Assembly: GCA_035650275.1 (NCBI GenBank)
Contig: DASRHY010000100.1
Coordinates: 1-64,000, forward strand
DNA from: DASRHY01 sp035650275
GTDB lineage: Bacteria > Actinomycetota > Actinomycetes > Propionibacteriales > Kribbellaceae
Reading direction: 5' to 3'
Length of the DNA: 64,000 bases
In this document: piece by piece, positions 53,527 through 62,000 of the stretch
Layout of the letters: each line of letters begins with the position of its first letter
Numbering within the stretch: position 1 is the first letter of the stretch
Notes under the pieces: generated by a model
What the model saw: the letters and a program-made list of their open reading frames with translations, nothing else
What the model was told of the DNA's origin: nothing
Databases searched by the model: none
Translations under genes and position numbers: made by a program

Positions 53527-53541
53527 CCAAATTCCGAGGGG

Positions 53542-53577
53542 GAGCCCCGCCCGCGGCGGGCGGGCCGCGCGGGGCTC
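53542..53577. terminator. GC-rich hairpin between convergent polA and flippase genes
   Basis: GAGCCCCGC at 53542-53550 pairs with GCGGGGCTC at 53569-53577; the interval is almost pure G and C and can extend the stem. It lies between two convergent genes, so it can serve both strands. Confidence 0.55.
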
Positions 53578-53628
53578 GAGGGGGTGGAGTGGCGCGCGGG
53601 CGTGCGTGGGGGCGGGAGCGGGAGCGGG

Positions 53629-54897
53629 TTAGGGGTGGTCGGGGGTGGTGGAGCGGTGGAGGCCGGTGGCCAGGAGGAGGGCCAGTAGGGCGGTGATGCC
53701 GCCGGCTGTTGCGGCGAGCAGTTTCACGCCGTTGAGACCGGTGACGACGTCGCGGCCGATGACCAGCAGAGCGACCGCGGCGAGGACGGCGACGCCGCAC
53801 CAGATCAGCAGGGCGGCACGGCGTTCCTGCTGGGCGATCGCGGCGTACACGACCAGCTGCAGGACCGCGTACGCCGAGCCGGCGGCGGCGAACAGCCAGG
53901 CGATCGGCCCGATCTCGGCGTAGTCCGAGCCGCCGAGGATGACGACGACCAGGTCCGGCAGCAACCAGGTCCCGAGCGTCGCGCACAGCCCGAGGCCACC
54001 GACCGCGAGTACGGCCCGGCGCAGCCTGCGGGTGTCGCCGGGGGCGGACGCGAGCGACGGGAACACCACGATCATCACGAACTGGGGCAGGAACAGGCAG
54101 GCCTTGGCGATGATCACGCCGGCCGCGTAGATCCCGCTGTCGTGCGGGTCGAGCACGATCCGGGCCAGCAGCACGTCCGCGTTGGCCATCGCGAAGAACG
54201 CCAGCAGCACGTGGGTCCCGTGCACGGTCTCGGACAGCACCTGCCGGACCTCGTGCTGGGTACCGCGGCCGCTGCCGCGCAGCAGCCAGGCACCCAGCAG
54301 GACCGGTACCGCCACCCCGGCGACGATGCCGCCCATCACGCCGACGAGGTCGGGGCGCAGCATCAGCCCGAGGGCGCCGAACCCGAGCCGCCCGGCGCCG
54401 AATCCCGTGTACAGCAAGGCGAGCTCGCGCCAGTGCTTGCGGCCCTGCAACGCGCCCGCCTGCGCGCCCATCACGGTGAGCAGTACCAGCGTCGGCGCGA
54501 TCAGCATCACCGCGACGACGGAGTCGATGCGCAGCACCGAGACGATCAGCGGGGTGAGCAGCAGCGTGACCACGCCGAGCCCAACTGCGGTGTACCGGCC
54601 GGCGCGGAGCAGGCTGGCCGCGAGCTGATCGTGCTCGGAGCGGTCCGGGTGGCTGGCGATCCGGCGCGCACCGGTGGCCTGCAGGCCGAGCGAGGCGACG
54701 TTGCCGATCAGTACCAGCCCGAGCAGCGCCGTCATGGCGCCGAAGTCGGCCGGCGCGAGCACGTGCACGGCGATCAGCGTGAAAACGTACCCCGCGATGT
54801 TCATCGCGGCCACCCCGATGCCGACCAGGGTGGCGCCGCGCAGTCGTCGCCAGACCGTGACGGTCGGCCGCGGAGCGCGGGTGCTGTCCGGTGTCAT
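53629..54897 (-). CDS. Polysaccharide flippase-like membrane protein (MOP superfamily)
   Basis: 422 residues with about twelve hydrophobic helices. VWRRLRGATLVGIGVAAMNI and VHVLAPADFGAMTALLGL near the start follow the Wzx/PST pattern. It would move lipid-linked sugar units across the membrane for the glycan locus that follows. ATG 54897 is chosen; the open frame upstream overlaps an inverted repeat. Substrate unknown. Confidence 0.82.
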   Translation of the reverse strand: MTPDSTRAPRPTVTVWRRLRGATLVGIGVAAMNIAGYVFTLIAVHVLAPADFGAMTALLGLVLIGNVASLGLQATGARRIASHPDRSEHDQLAASLLRAGRYTAVGLGVVTLLLTPLIVSVLRIDSVVAVMLIAPTLVLLTVMGAQAGALQGRKHWRELALLYTGFGAGRLGFGALGLMLRPDLVGVMGGIVAGVAVPVLLGAWLLRGSGRGTQHEVRQVLSETVHGTHVLLAFFAMANADVLLARIVLDPHDSGIYAAGVIIAKACLFLPQFVMIVVFPSLASAPGDTRRLRRAVLAVGGLGLCATLGTWLLPDLVVVILGGSDYAEIGPIAWLFAAAGSAYAVLQLVVYAAIAQQERRAALLIWCGVAVLAAVALLVIGRDVVTGLNGVKLLAATAGGITALLALLLATGLHRSTTPDHP

Positions 54898-54946
54898 CGG
54901 TGTCCGATCGTGTCCGAGTGGTTCCCCGTGGTGTGCCCGCCCCATC

Positions 54947-55023
54947 ATGAGGCTTGTGCAGAGCTCCTGACCTACTGCGCCGTGCCCGGGCGCTATGGGC
55001 CAGGAGCTCTGTACAAGCCTCAT
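54947..55023. repeat. 23-bp inverted repeat with 31-nt loop
   Basis: 54947-54969 and 55001-55023 are complementary except one base. The loop of 31 bases is nearly the length found in the hairpins at 913 and 13433. The arms differ from the 36-nt family. It sits between divergent genes, 49 bases from the flippase start and 56 bases before the next ATG. Confidence 0.85.
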
Positions 55024-55079
55024 TGTGGTGCAACGGTAGGTTGCCTCGACGGCACCGCACCCGCGCAAGGAGCGATCGA

Positions 55080-56774
55080 ATGGGACGCAAGGCCCGTGTC
55101 GCCGGCTGGCCGGTCGTACTCGCGCTCGCGATCTGTGCGCCGCTGCTCGCACCGGGTTACGTGCTCAGCTACGACATGGTGTTCGTGCCGGACCTGGATC
55201 TGCGCCGCGACGTACTCGGTCTCGGTACGGCGCTGCCGCGTGCGGTCCCGTCCGACGCCGTCGTCGCCGTGCTGGACTCGGTCACCGGCGGGATGCTGCT
55301 GCAGAAGGTGGTGCTGCTGGCGATCCCCGCGTTCGCCGGCTGGGGCGCGGCGCTGCTGGTCCGCGACGTCCCGCGCAGCGGTGTCGTGGCAGCACTGGCC
55401 GCGGCGACGCTGTACGTCTGGAACCCGTTCGTGGCCGAGCGGCTGGTGCTGGGGCACTGGCCGCTGCTGATCGGGTACGCCGCGCTGCCATGGCTGGTCC
55501 GGTCCTGCGTACGGGTCCGCCGCGGTGTGCCGAACGCCTGGCCGGGCCTGCTGCTCGCCTCAGCCGCGTGCGCGCTGTCCGCGTCCGGCGGGCTGGTCGG
55601 TGCGCTCGTCGCCCTGCTGGTCGTGGCCTGGCCGCGCTGCCGCGCACGGCAGGTCGTCGCGCTGCTCGCGGCGGTGGCCGCGCTGAACGCGCCCTGGTGG
55701 GTGGTGGGTCTCGCCGGGCCGGGTGCGGCAGTCTCGGACCCGGCCGGTGCCGCCGCCTTCGCCCCTCGGGACGAGGGGTACGGCGGGGTGCTGCCGACGC
55801 TGCTCACCCTCGGCGGCGTGTGGAACGCCGACGTGGTCCCCGAGAGCCGCGGCACGCTCGCATCGATGGCCGGCGCCGTCGCCATCGTGCTGCTTGCCGT
55901 CGCTGGGACAGTGCTGTGGTGGCGCCGGCAGCGCGAGGTTGCGGCGCCGGTGACCGTGGCGGCCGCGCTGATGCTCGGCGTTGCGCTGCTCGGTGCCGTT
56001 GTGCCCGCGGCGGCGCGCTGGCTGGTCGAGGAGGTGCCGGGCGGCGGGCTGCTGCGGGACGGGCAGCGGTACCTCGGCCCGCTGGCGCTGCTGCAGGCGG
56101 CCGGGTTCGGCCTGGCGGCCGGCGCCCTGGCCGGCCGGGCCCGGCGTCGCTGGCCGCGGTGGAGCGCGGTCGCGGTCGCCGGCGGGCTGGTGCTGCTGCC
56201 GGTCGCGGTGCTGCCCGACCTGGCCTGGGGAGCGGACGGGCGGCTCCGGCCGGTGGCGTACCCCGGCGACTGGTCGCAGGCCCGCCGGGTGCTGGACATG
56301 GACCCGCATCCGGGTGACCTGCTGCCGTGGCCGTTCGAGTCGTACCGGGCGCCGGCGTTCAACGGCGGTCGGCCGGTGGTCGACCCGCTGCCGCGCTACC
56401 TGCCCCGGCCCGCGGTGGTGCCCGACGAGCTGGTCGTCGGTGGTGTCCGACTGGCCGGGGAGGACCCGCGAGCGGCGGCGGTCGCGGCGGCGCTGCGGTC
56501 CGGCACCGACGCCACCGCCGAGCTGCTCCGCCAGGGCGTCGGCTGGATCGTGTGGGACCGGCAGCACACCGCCACCGACCCGCGGACCGTGGCGAACGGC
56601 GCCCGGCCGGTCTTCGCCGGGCCGACCCTCACCCTGTACGTCGTCGACGGCGATCCGGCGGATCCGCCGGAGGCGCACCGGACCGTCATCCTGGCCGCCT
56701 GGCTGCTCGCTGCCGGAACCGTCGCCGCCGCGGCGGTGGCAGCCGTCGTACGCCGGTCTGGCGCCCGGGCCTGA
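55080..56774 (+). CDS. Polytopic membrane protein, GT-C-like, cell-envelope locus
   Basis: 564 residues, about twelve hydrophobic helices, then a soluble C-terminal domain with one last helix. The N-terminus VLSYDMVFVPDLDLRRDVLG places acidic residues in the first outer loop, as GT-C glycosyltransferases do, and LYVWNPFVAERLVLGHWPLL resembles a conserved segment of mycobacterial Rv0226c-like proteins. ATG 55080 has AAGGAG eight bases upstream. Its neighbours are the homologues of Rv0224c, Rv0225 and AftD, supporting a role in arabinogalactan or related glycans. Exact reaction unknown. Confidence 0.75.
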   Translation: MGRKARVAGWPVVLALAICAPLLAPGYVLSYDMVFVPDLDLRRDVLGLGTALPRAVPSDAVVAVLDSVTGGMLLQKVVLLAIPAFAGWGAALLVRDVPRSGVVAALAAATLYVWNPFVAERLVLGHWPLLIGYAALPWLVRSCVRVRRGVPNAWPGLLLASAACALSASGGLVGALVALLVVAWPRCRARQVVALLAAVAALNAPWWVVGLAGPGAAVSDPAGAAAFAPRDEGYGGVLPTLLTLGGVWNADVVPESRGTLASMAGAVAIVLLAVAGTVLWWRRQREVAAPVTVAAALMLGVALLGAVVPAAARWLVEEVPGGGLLRDGQRYLGPLALLQAAGFGLAAGALAGRARRRWPRWSAVAVAGGLVLLPVAVLPDLAWGADGRLRPVAYPGDWSQARRVLDMDPHPGDLLPWPFESYRAPAFNGGRPVVDPLPRYLPRPAVVPDELVVGGVRLAGEDPRAAAVAAALRSGTDATAELLRQGVGWIVWDRQHTATDPRTVANGARPVFAGPTLTLYVVDGDPADPPEAHRTVILAAWLLAAGTVAAAAVAAVVRRSGARA

Positions 56775-56820
56775 GCGTTGTTACTATCCGGTTCACTTGA
56801 GCCTGAGGAGGGCCACTGGG

Positions 56821-56967
56821 ATGGGTACGTTGATCGGAGCCGCGCTTGCGGCGCTTGCGGGCCTGGCCGTCGCCACCACCACCGTCGTGGGGGTCGTGAA
56901 CACGGTCAAGGACGACCCGTCGCAGCCGGAGAACAGCACTCCGGTGGTCCAGTACGGTCAGCGCTGA
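56821..56967 (+). CDS. DUF2613-type small membrane peptide
   Basis: 48 residues: one hydrophobic helix (LIGAALAALAGLAVATTTVVG) and a short polar tail ending PVVQYGQR. Small proteins of this design (DUF2613, Rv0236A) sit next to aftD in mycobacteria. ATG 56821 has GAGGAGG nine bases upstream. A possible -10 TTACTAT precedes it at about 56780. A bidirectional hairpin follows. Role unknown. Confidence 0.75.
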   Translation: MGTLIGAALAALAGLAVATTTVVGVVNTVKDDPSQPENSTPVVQYGQR

Positions 56968-56981
56968 CGCCGGCTGACCTC

Positions 56982-57010
56982 GATCCCCGCACCGTGAAGG
57001 TGCGGGGATC
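56982..57010. terminator. Bidirectional hairpin between DUF2613 and glycosyltransferase genes
   Basis: Twelve bases at 56982-56993 pair perfectly with 56999-57010 around the loop GTGAA. It lies between two convergent genes, 14 and 19 bases from their stops. Confidence 0.85.
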
Positions 57011-57029
57011 GGTGCGTGTGGTGGCGGGG

Positions 57030-58184
57030 TCAGCCCGTCTCGGCCAGTGGGTCGGACCGCTCCGGCTCGCCGGAACAGTCCTCGTCGGCCGGCAGCCCGG
57101 CCAGTACCCGCTCGAACGCCAGCACCGTCTGTGCCCAGCTGAACCGGTCCGCGGTCTCCACCGCGCCGACGGACAGGGTGCGACGCCGTACCTCGTCGGT
57201 GAGCAGGTTGAGCACCTCCGCGCAGAAGCCGGCGTGGTTGTCCACCAGTACGCCGGACTGCCCGTCGTGCACGGACTCGGTCGGCCCGCCCGCGCTGCGG
57301 TACGCGATCGCGGGCACGCCGTGTGCCGCCGCCTCGCCGACCACCAGGCCCCAGCCTTCCTTCAGGCTGGGAAGTGCCAGCAGCCACGCCTCGTCGTACG
57401 CGGCGTGCTTGTCGTCCTCGCTGACATGGCCGCGGAACTCCACCGCGTCGGCGATGCCGATCCGCTCGGCGTGCTCGCGCAGCCGCTCCGACCACCAGCC
57501 GGACCCGACGACGACCAGCCGAACCCCGGGCAGCACGGCTCGTGCCGCGGCGACCGCGTCCATCGCGTGCTCGATCTGCTTGTGTGGCACCAGCCGGCCG
57601 ACGCACAGCACGGTCGGCGCCTCCGAGCGCGGCCGCTGCCGGTCCGGCGCGGGGTCGGTGCCGTTGTGTACGACGCTGACCCGCCCGGCCTCGACGCCGA
57701 TCCCGGCCAGGTCGTCCCGGGAAGCGTGCGAGACGGTGACGTACCGGCAGTCGCGGTACAGCCGCGGCGCCAGCCGGGACTCGATCCACCAGCCGAGCCG
57801 GCCCGGCCGGCCCGGGTAGACCACCTGCCACTGCTCGCGGTGCACGTGGTGCACGAGTACGACCGTGCGTTGACGGCCGGGGCGCACCAGCCGGGTGAAG
57901 AACGGCAGCCCGTTCTGCACGTCGATCACCCGGTGCGGCCGCTGGCGGAGCGCCTGCCACAGGCCGTGTGCGTACACGCTGACCTTGCCGCCGCGGTACA
58001 GGTATCGCACGCCGCGACGGTGGACCTCCCGCGGGCTGCCCGGGTAGGCCGCGCACAGCACGGTCACGGTCCAGCCGCGTACGGCCAGGCCGGACGCGAC
58101 CTCCTCGACGTACCGCTCGGAGCCGCCGCCCTCGGGGTTCGTCGTGTCACGCCAGTTCACGATCAGCAAGGATCGTTCACGCAT
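57030..58184 (-). CDS. Family 4 glycosyltransferase
   Basis: 384 residues with the GT-B fold. The N-terminal glycine motif is TTNPEGGGSERYVEE, the domain boundary HNGTDP, and the nucleotide-sugar site includes VGRLVPHKQIEHAM and EGWGLVVGEAAAHG with the E-x7-E pair. It uses a nucleotide-activated sugar at the inner membrane face. ATG 58184 has GGGAGG upstream; the frame is open 25 codons further. It corresponds in position and type to Rv0225. Acceptor unknown. Confidence 0.9.
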   Translation of the reverse strand: MRERSLLIVNWRDTTNPEGGGSERYVEEVASGLAVRGWTVTVLCAAYPGSPREVHRRGVRYLYRGGKVSVYAHGLWQALRQRPHRVIDVQNGLPFFTRLVRPGRQRTVVLVHHVHREQWQVVYPGRPGRLGWWIESRLAPRLYRDCRYVTVSHASRDDLAGIGVEAGRVSVVHNGTDPAPDRQRPRSEAPTVLCVGRLVPHKQIEHAMDAVAAARAVLPGVRLVVVGSGWWSERLREHAERIGIADAVEFRGHVSEDDKHAAYDEAWLLALPSLKEGWGLVVGEAAAHGVPAIAYRSAGGPTESVHDGQSGVLVDNHAGFCAEVLNLLTDEVRRRTLSVGAVETADRFSWAQTVLAFERVLAGLPADEDCSGEPERSDPLAETG

Positions 58185-58263
58185 TGTTCCGGGCCTCCCA
58201 CCACATATGCCGCGGGAGGTTACCAGGCAGTAACGATGTTCCGCCAGAGCGGGCGGCATCCGT

Positions 58264-58269
58264 TATCGT
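58264..58269 (+). promoter_or_regulatory. -10 box TATCGT for leaderless methyltransferase gene
   Basis: TATCGT, six bases, GTG 58276, in the 91-base divergent gap with the glycosyltransferase gene. No ribosome site. It probably also drives the AftD-like gene, which overlaps the methyltransferase. Confidence 0.5.
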
Positions 58270-58275
58270 CACTCG

Positions 58276-59022
58276 GTGCACGCCGTCACCGCCGACCGGC
58301 CCTGGAAGGCCGATCTGGGCCGAGCCCTGCGGCTGTTCCGCGCCTTCGGGGTCGAGCAGACCGACCCGGACCACTTCTACGGAACGCTGGCCACGGACTC
58401 GGCGCGGCAGGTCGCGTCGTACGCGCCGCTGGCCGGGCGGACACTGCTCGACGTCGGCGGCGGACCCGGGTACTTCGCGGACGCGTTCCGCGCCGCCGGC
58501 GCGACGTACTGGGCCGTCGACTCCGACCTCGGCGAGATGAGCGGCCGCGGTGCGCCGGCGCCCGGCACGCTGCTCGCCAGCGGGATGGCACTGCCGGTCC
58601 GCGACGGCGCGGTCGACGTGTGCTTCTCCTCGAACGTGCTCGAGCACGTGCCGGACCCGTGGCTGATGGCCGACGAGATGGTGCGGGTGACCAGGCCGGG
58701 CGGCATCGTGTTCCTGTCGTACACCGGCTGGTGGGGCATCCACGGCGGGCACGAGACCGCGCCGTGGCACTACCTCGGCGGTCACCGGGCCGCGGCCCGC
58801 TACCAGCGCCGTACCGGCAAGCCGCCGAAGAACAGGTACGGCGAGTCGCTGTTCCCGATCACCGTCGCCGGCGGGCTGCGCTGGGCCCGGGCCTGCCGCC
58901 ACGCCGAGCTGGTGCAGGCGCTGCCGCGGTATCACCCGCGTTGGGCGTACGGCGTGCTCGCGGTCCCGGGCGTCCGTGAGGTGGCGACCTGGAACCTCGT
59001 GCTGGTGCTGCGCCGGACATGA
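58276..59022 (+). CDS. SAM-dependent methyltransferase (Rv0224c-like)
   Basis: 248 residues. The class I SAM motif is LLDVGGGPGYFADAF near residue 58, with AVDSDLGEM after it and FSSNVLEHVPDPWLMADEMVRV as the type 11 core. The loop YTGWWGIHGGHETAPWHYLGG is typical of the mycobacterial Rv0224c group. It ends with an overlap of four bases on the AftD-like gene, so it probably methylates a glycan or lipid of the same pathway. Confidence 0.85.
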   Translation: MHAVTADRPWKADLGRALRLFRAFGVEQTDPDHFYGTLATDSARQVASYAPLAGRTLLDVGGGPGYFADAFRAAGATYWAVDSDLGEMSGRGAPAPGTLLASGMALPVRDGAVDVCFSSNVLEHVPDPWLMADEMVRVTRPGGIVFLSYTGWWGIHGGHETAPWHYLGGHRAAARYQRRTGKPPKNRYGESLFPITVAGGLRWARACRHAELVQALPRYHPRWAYGVLAVPGVREVATWNLVLVLRRT

Positions 59023-62000
59023 CCGTGGCCGGGGTGGCGCTGCCCGCCGAGCGGGAGATCGGGGCGGAGGCGGTCTGGCGGATGCGCCGGATCGCGGTCT
59101 GCGCGGTGCTCTTCGCGGTGGCGTTCCTGCAGCAGCCGGGCCGGTTGGTCGCCGACACCAAACTCGACCTGGTCGCTGACCCGGTCAGGTTCCTGGGCCG
59201 GGCGCTGAACCTGTGGGAGCCGGAGGGCTTCGCCGGTCAGCTGCAGAACCAGGCGTACGGATACCTGTTCCCGATCGGCCCGGTGTTCGCGCTCGCGGAC
59301 GTGCTGCAGGTGCCGGGCTGGGCGATCCAGCGGCTGTGGTGGGGGATCGTGCTGAGCACCGCGTTCCTCGGCGCCCGGGCGCTGGCCGCGCGGCTCGGGA
59401 TCGGCACCCCGGCAACCCAGCTGCTGGCCGGGCTGGCCTACGCGCTCGCGCCCCGGATGTTGTCCACGGTCGGCCCGGTGTCCGCGGAGGCGTGGCCGAT
59501 GGCGGTCGCACCCTGGATCCTGCTGCCGCTGGTCGCCGTCGCCGCCGGTGCGCCGGTACGACGCTCGGCGCTGCGCTCGGGCGTGGCGGTCGCGCTGGCC
59601 GGTGGGGTGAACGCGGTGCTGAGCTTCGCCGCCGCGCTGCCGGCGCTGCTGTACCTGCTGACCCGGCGGATGGGCGGTGGCGGCTGGCGGCTGCTCGCCT
59701 GGTGGTGCGCGGCGGCGGCGCTCGGCACGCTGTGGTGGGTCGGGCCGCTGTTCCTGCTCGGCGCCTACAGCCCGCCGTTCCTTGACTACATCGAGAGCGC
59801 GCGGAACACCACCGCCCCGACCTGGCTGGTGGAGACCTTGCGCGGCACCGACCACTGGGTCGGGTTCCTCGGCCCGCAGCTCGGCGCGACCTGGCAGGCC
59901 GGGCTGGACCTGGCGACCAACCCGGCGCTGGTGCTGGACACGGTCATCGTCGCCGGTCTGGGGCTGGCGGGCCTGGCGATGCGCTCGATGCCCGAGCGCC
60001 GCTGGCTGTGCGCCGTGTTCCTCACCGGCCTGCTCGCGGTCACCTTCGGCCACGTCGGCGCCCTGGACGGGCCGTTCGCCGGGACCCAGCGCGAGCTGCT
60101 CGACGGTGCGCTGGCGCCGCTGCGAAACGTGCACAAGTTCGATCCGCTGATCCGGCTGCCGCTTGCGCTCGGGCTCGCGCACGTGCTGTCCCGGATCGCC
60201 TGGGGACGGCTCGCGGCCGAGCGGCGGCTGACCGGGCTGACGGTGAAGGCGGTCGCGCTGGTCGCCGTACTCGGGATGGCCGGGCCGGCACTGGCCGGGC
60301 GGCTGGCGCCCAGCGGCAGCTACGACGCGCTGCCGGACCACTGGCAGCAGGCGGCCGCGTGGCTCGACGCCAACGCGTCCGGGCGGGCCCTGCTGGCGCC
60401 AGGCTCACGGTTCGGCACCTACACGTGGGGGACCAGCCACGACGAGCCGCTGCAGCCGCTCACGACGGCGGACTGGGAGGTGCGCAACGCGATCCCGCTG
60501 GTGCAGCCCGGGCATATCCGGTTCCTGGACGCGATCGAGCAGCGGTTCGCGTCCGGCCGGGCGGCGCCGGGCCTGGCGTCGTACCTGCGTCGCGGCGGGG
60601 TCGAGTTCGTTGTCGTGCGCAACGACCTGGATGTCGCCGCCGGCCAGGTGACCCGGCCGGCGCTGGTGCGCTCGGTCCTGGAACGCGCGCCCGGTCTCGA
60701 ACGGGTGGCTGACTTCGGCAGGATCGCGCCGCAGCCGCCCGCACCCGGCACCGTGGTGGACGCACGATTGCAGCAGGAGACGCCGGCCGTCGAGATCTGG
60801 CGGGTGACCGGCCCGGCGCCGGCGACGGTCAGCCTGGTGCCGCTGGACCAGGTGTCCCGGGTCAGCGGCGGCCCGGAGTCGCTGCTCGACCTGGCCGACA
60901 ACGACCTGCTGCTGGCCCGGCCGTCGATGTTGGCCGGCAGCGACGGCGCCGAGCTGGCGGACGGGCCGGTGATCATGACCGACGGCATGCGCCGGCGTGA
61001 GGTCGACTTCGGCGCCAGCCTCGGCAACCGCTCGGCGACCCTGACCCCCTCGGACCCGCTGCGGTTGCACCGGGTACAGCCGGACTACCTGCCGTTCACC
61101 GGCGCCGAGCACCTCACCGTGGGTACCTGGCACGGCGCCGCCGACGTCCAGGTCTCGTCGTCGCGGTCCGACGCCGGCGTGCTCGGCGGTACCGACCCGG
61201 CCGAACAGCCGGCAGCGGCCTTCGACGGCGACCGAGCGACGGCCTGGGTCGCCGCGCCGGACGACGCGGTCGCGCCCTGGCTGGAGATCAGATCCGAGCA
61301 GCCCCGGCAGCTGCCGGAGCTGACCGTCGACCTGCTGCCGGCGTCGGTCCGGTCGCTGGAGTCCCTCGTGGTCGCCGTCGACCAGGTCACGACGACCATC
61401 CCGGTGACCTCGGCTCGCGTGCACATCCCGCTGCCGGACGCGCCCTGGAGCACGCTGCGAATCGAGCTGCGGACCCGGGCCGCCTCGGCGCTGCCGCTCG
61501 GGATCGCCGAAGTGAGCGGGCTTGGCGTCCGGCACGGCCTGCGGGTGCCGGACGACGCACCGGCGGACCGGGCCACCGACGTGTTCTCGTTCACCGCGGC
61601 CGACGGCCACTCCGACGGCTGTGTCCCGGCCAGGGGGCGGATCGCGTGCCTGCCCGGGCTGGTGCGGGCCGGTGAGGACGACCAGCGCATCGATCGGACC
61701 TTCACGGTCACAAGGCCCGGCGAGTTCGCGCTCAGCATGCGGGCCGCGCCCCGCCCGGGTGACGACCTGGCCCGCCGGCTCGCCGCGGCCACCGGGCGCC
61801 CGATCGCCGCCACCACGTCGTCGGTGGCGGTCGACACCCCGGTCTCGTCCGCCACCGCGGCGGTCGACGGCCTGGTCGGCACCGGCTGGACCGCGGACCC
61901 GGACGACGACGAGCCGAGCATCGCGCTGCGGTTCCGGCAACGCACCCTGGTCAGCCAGCTGCGGCTGGTCACCTCACCCGGGCTGCCCGCGAGCCGGCCT

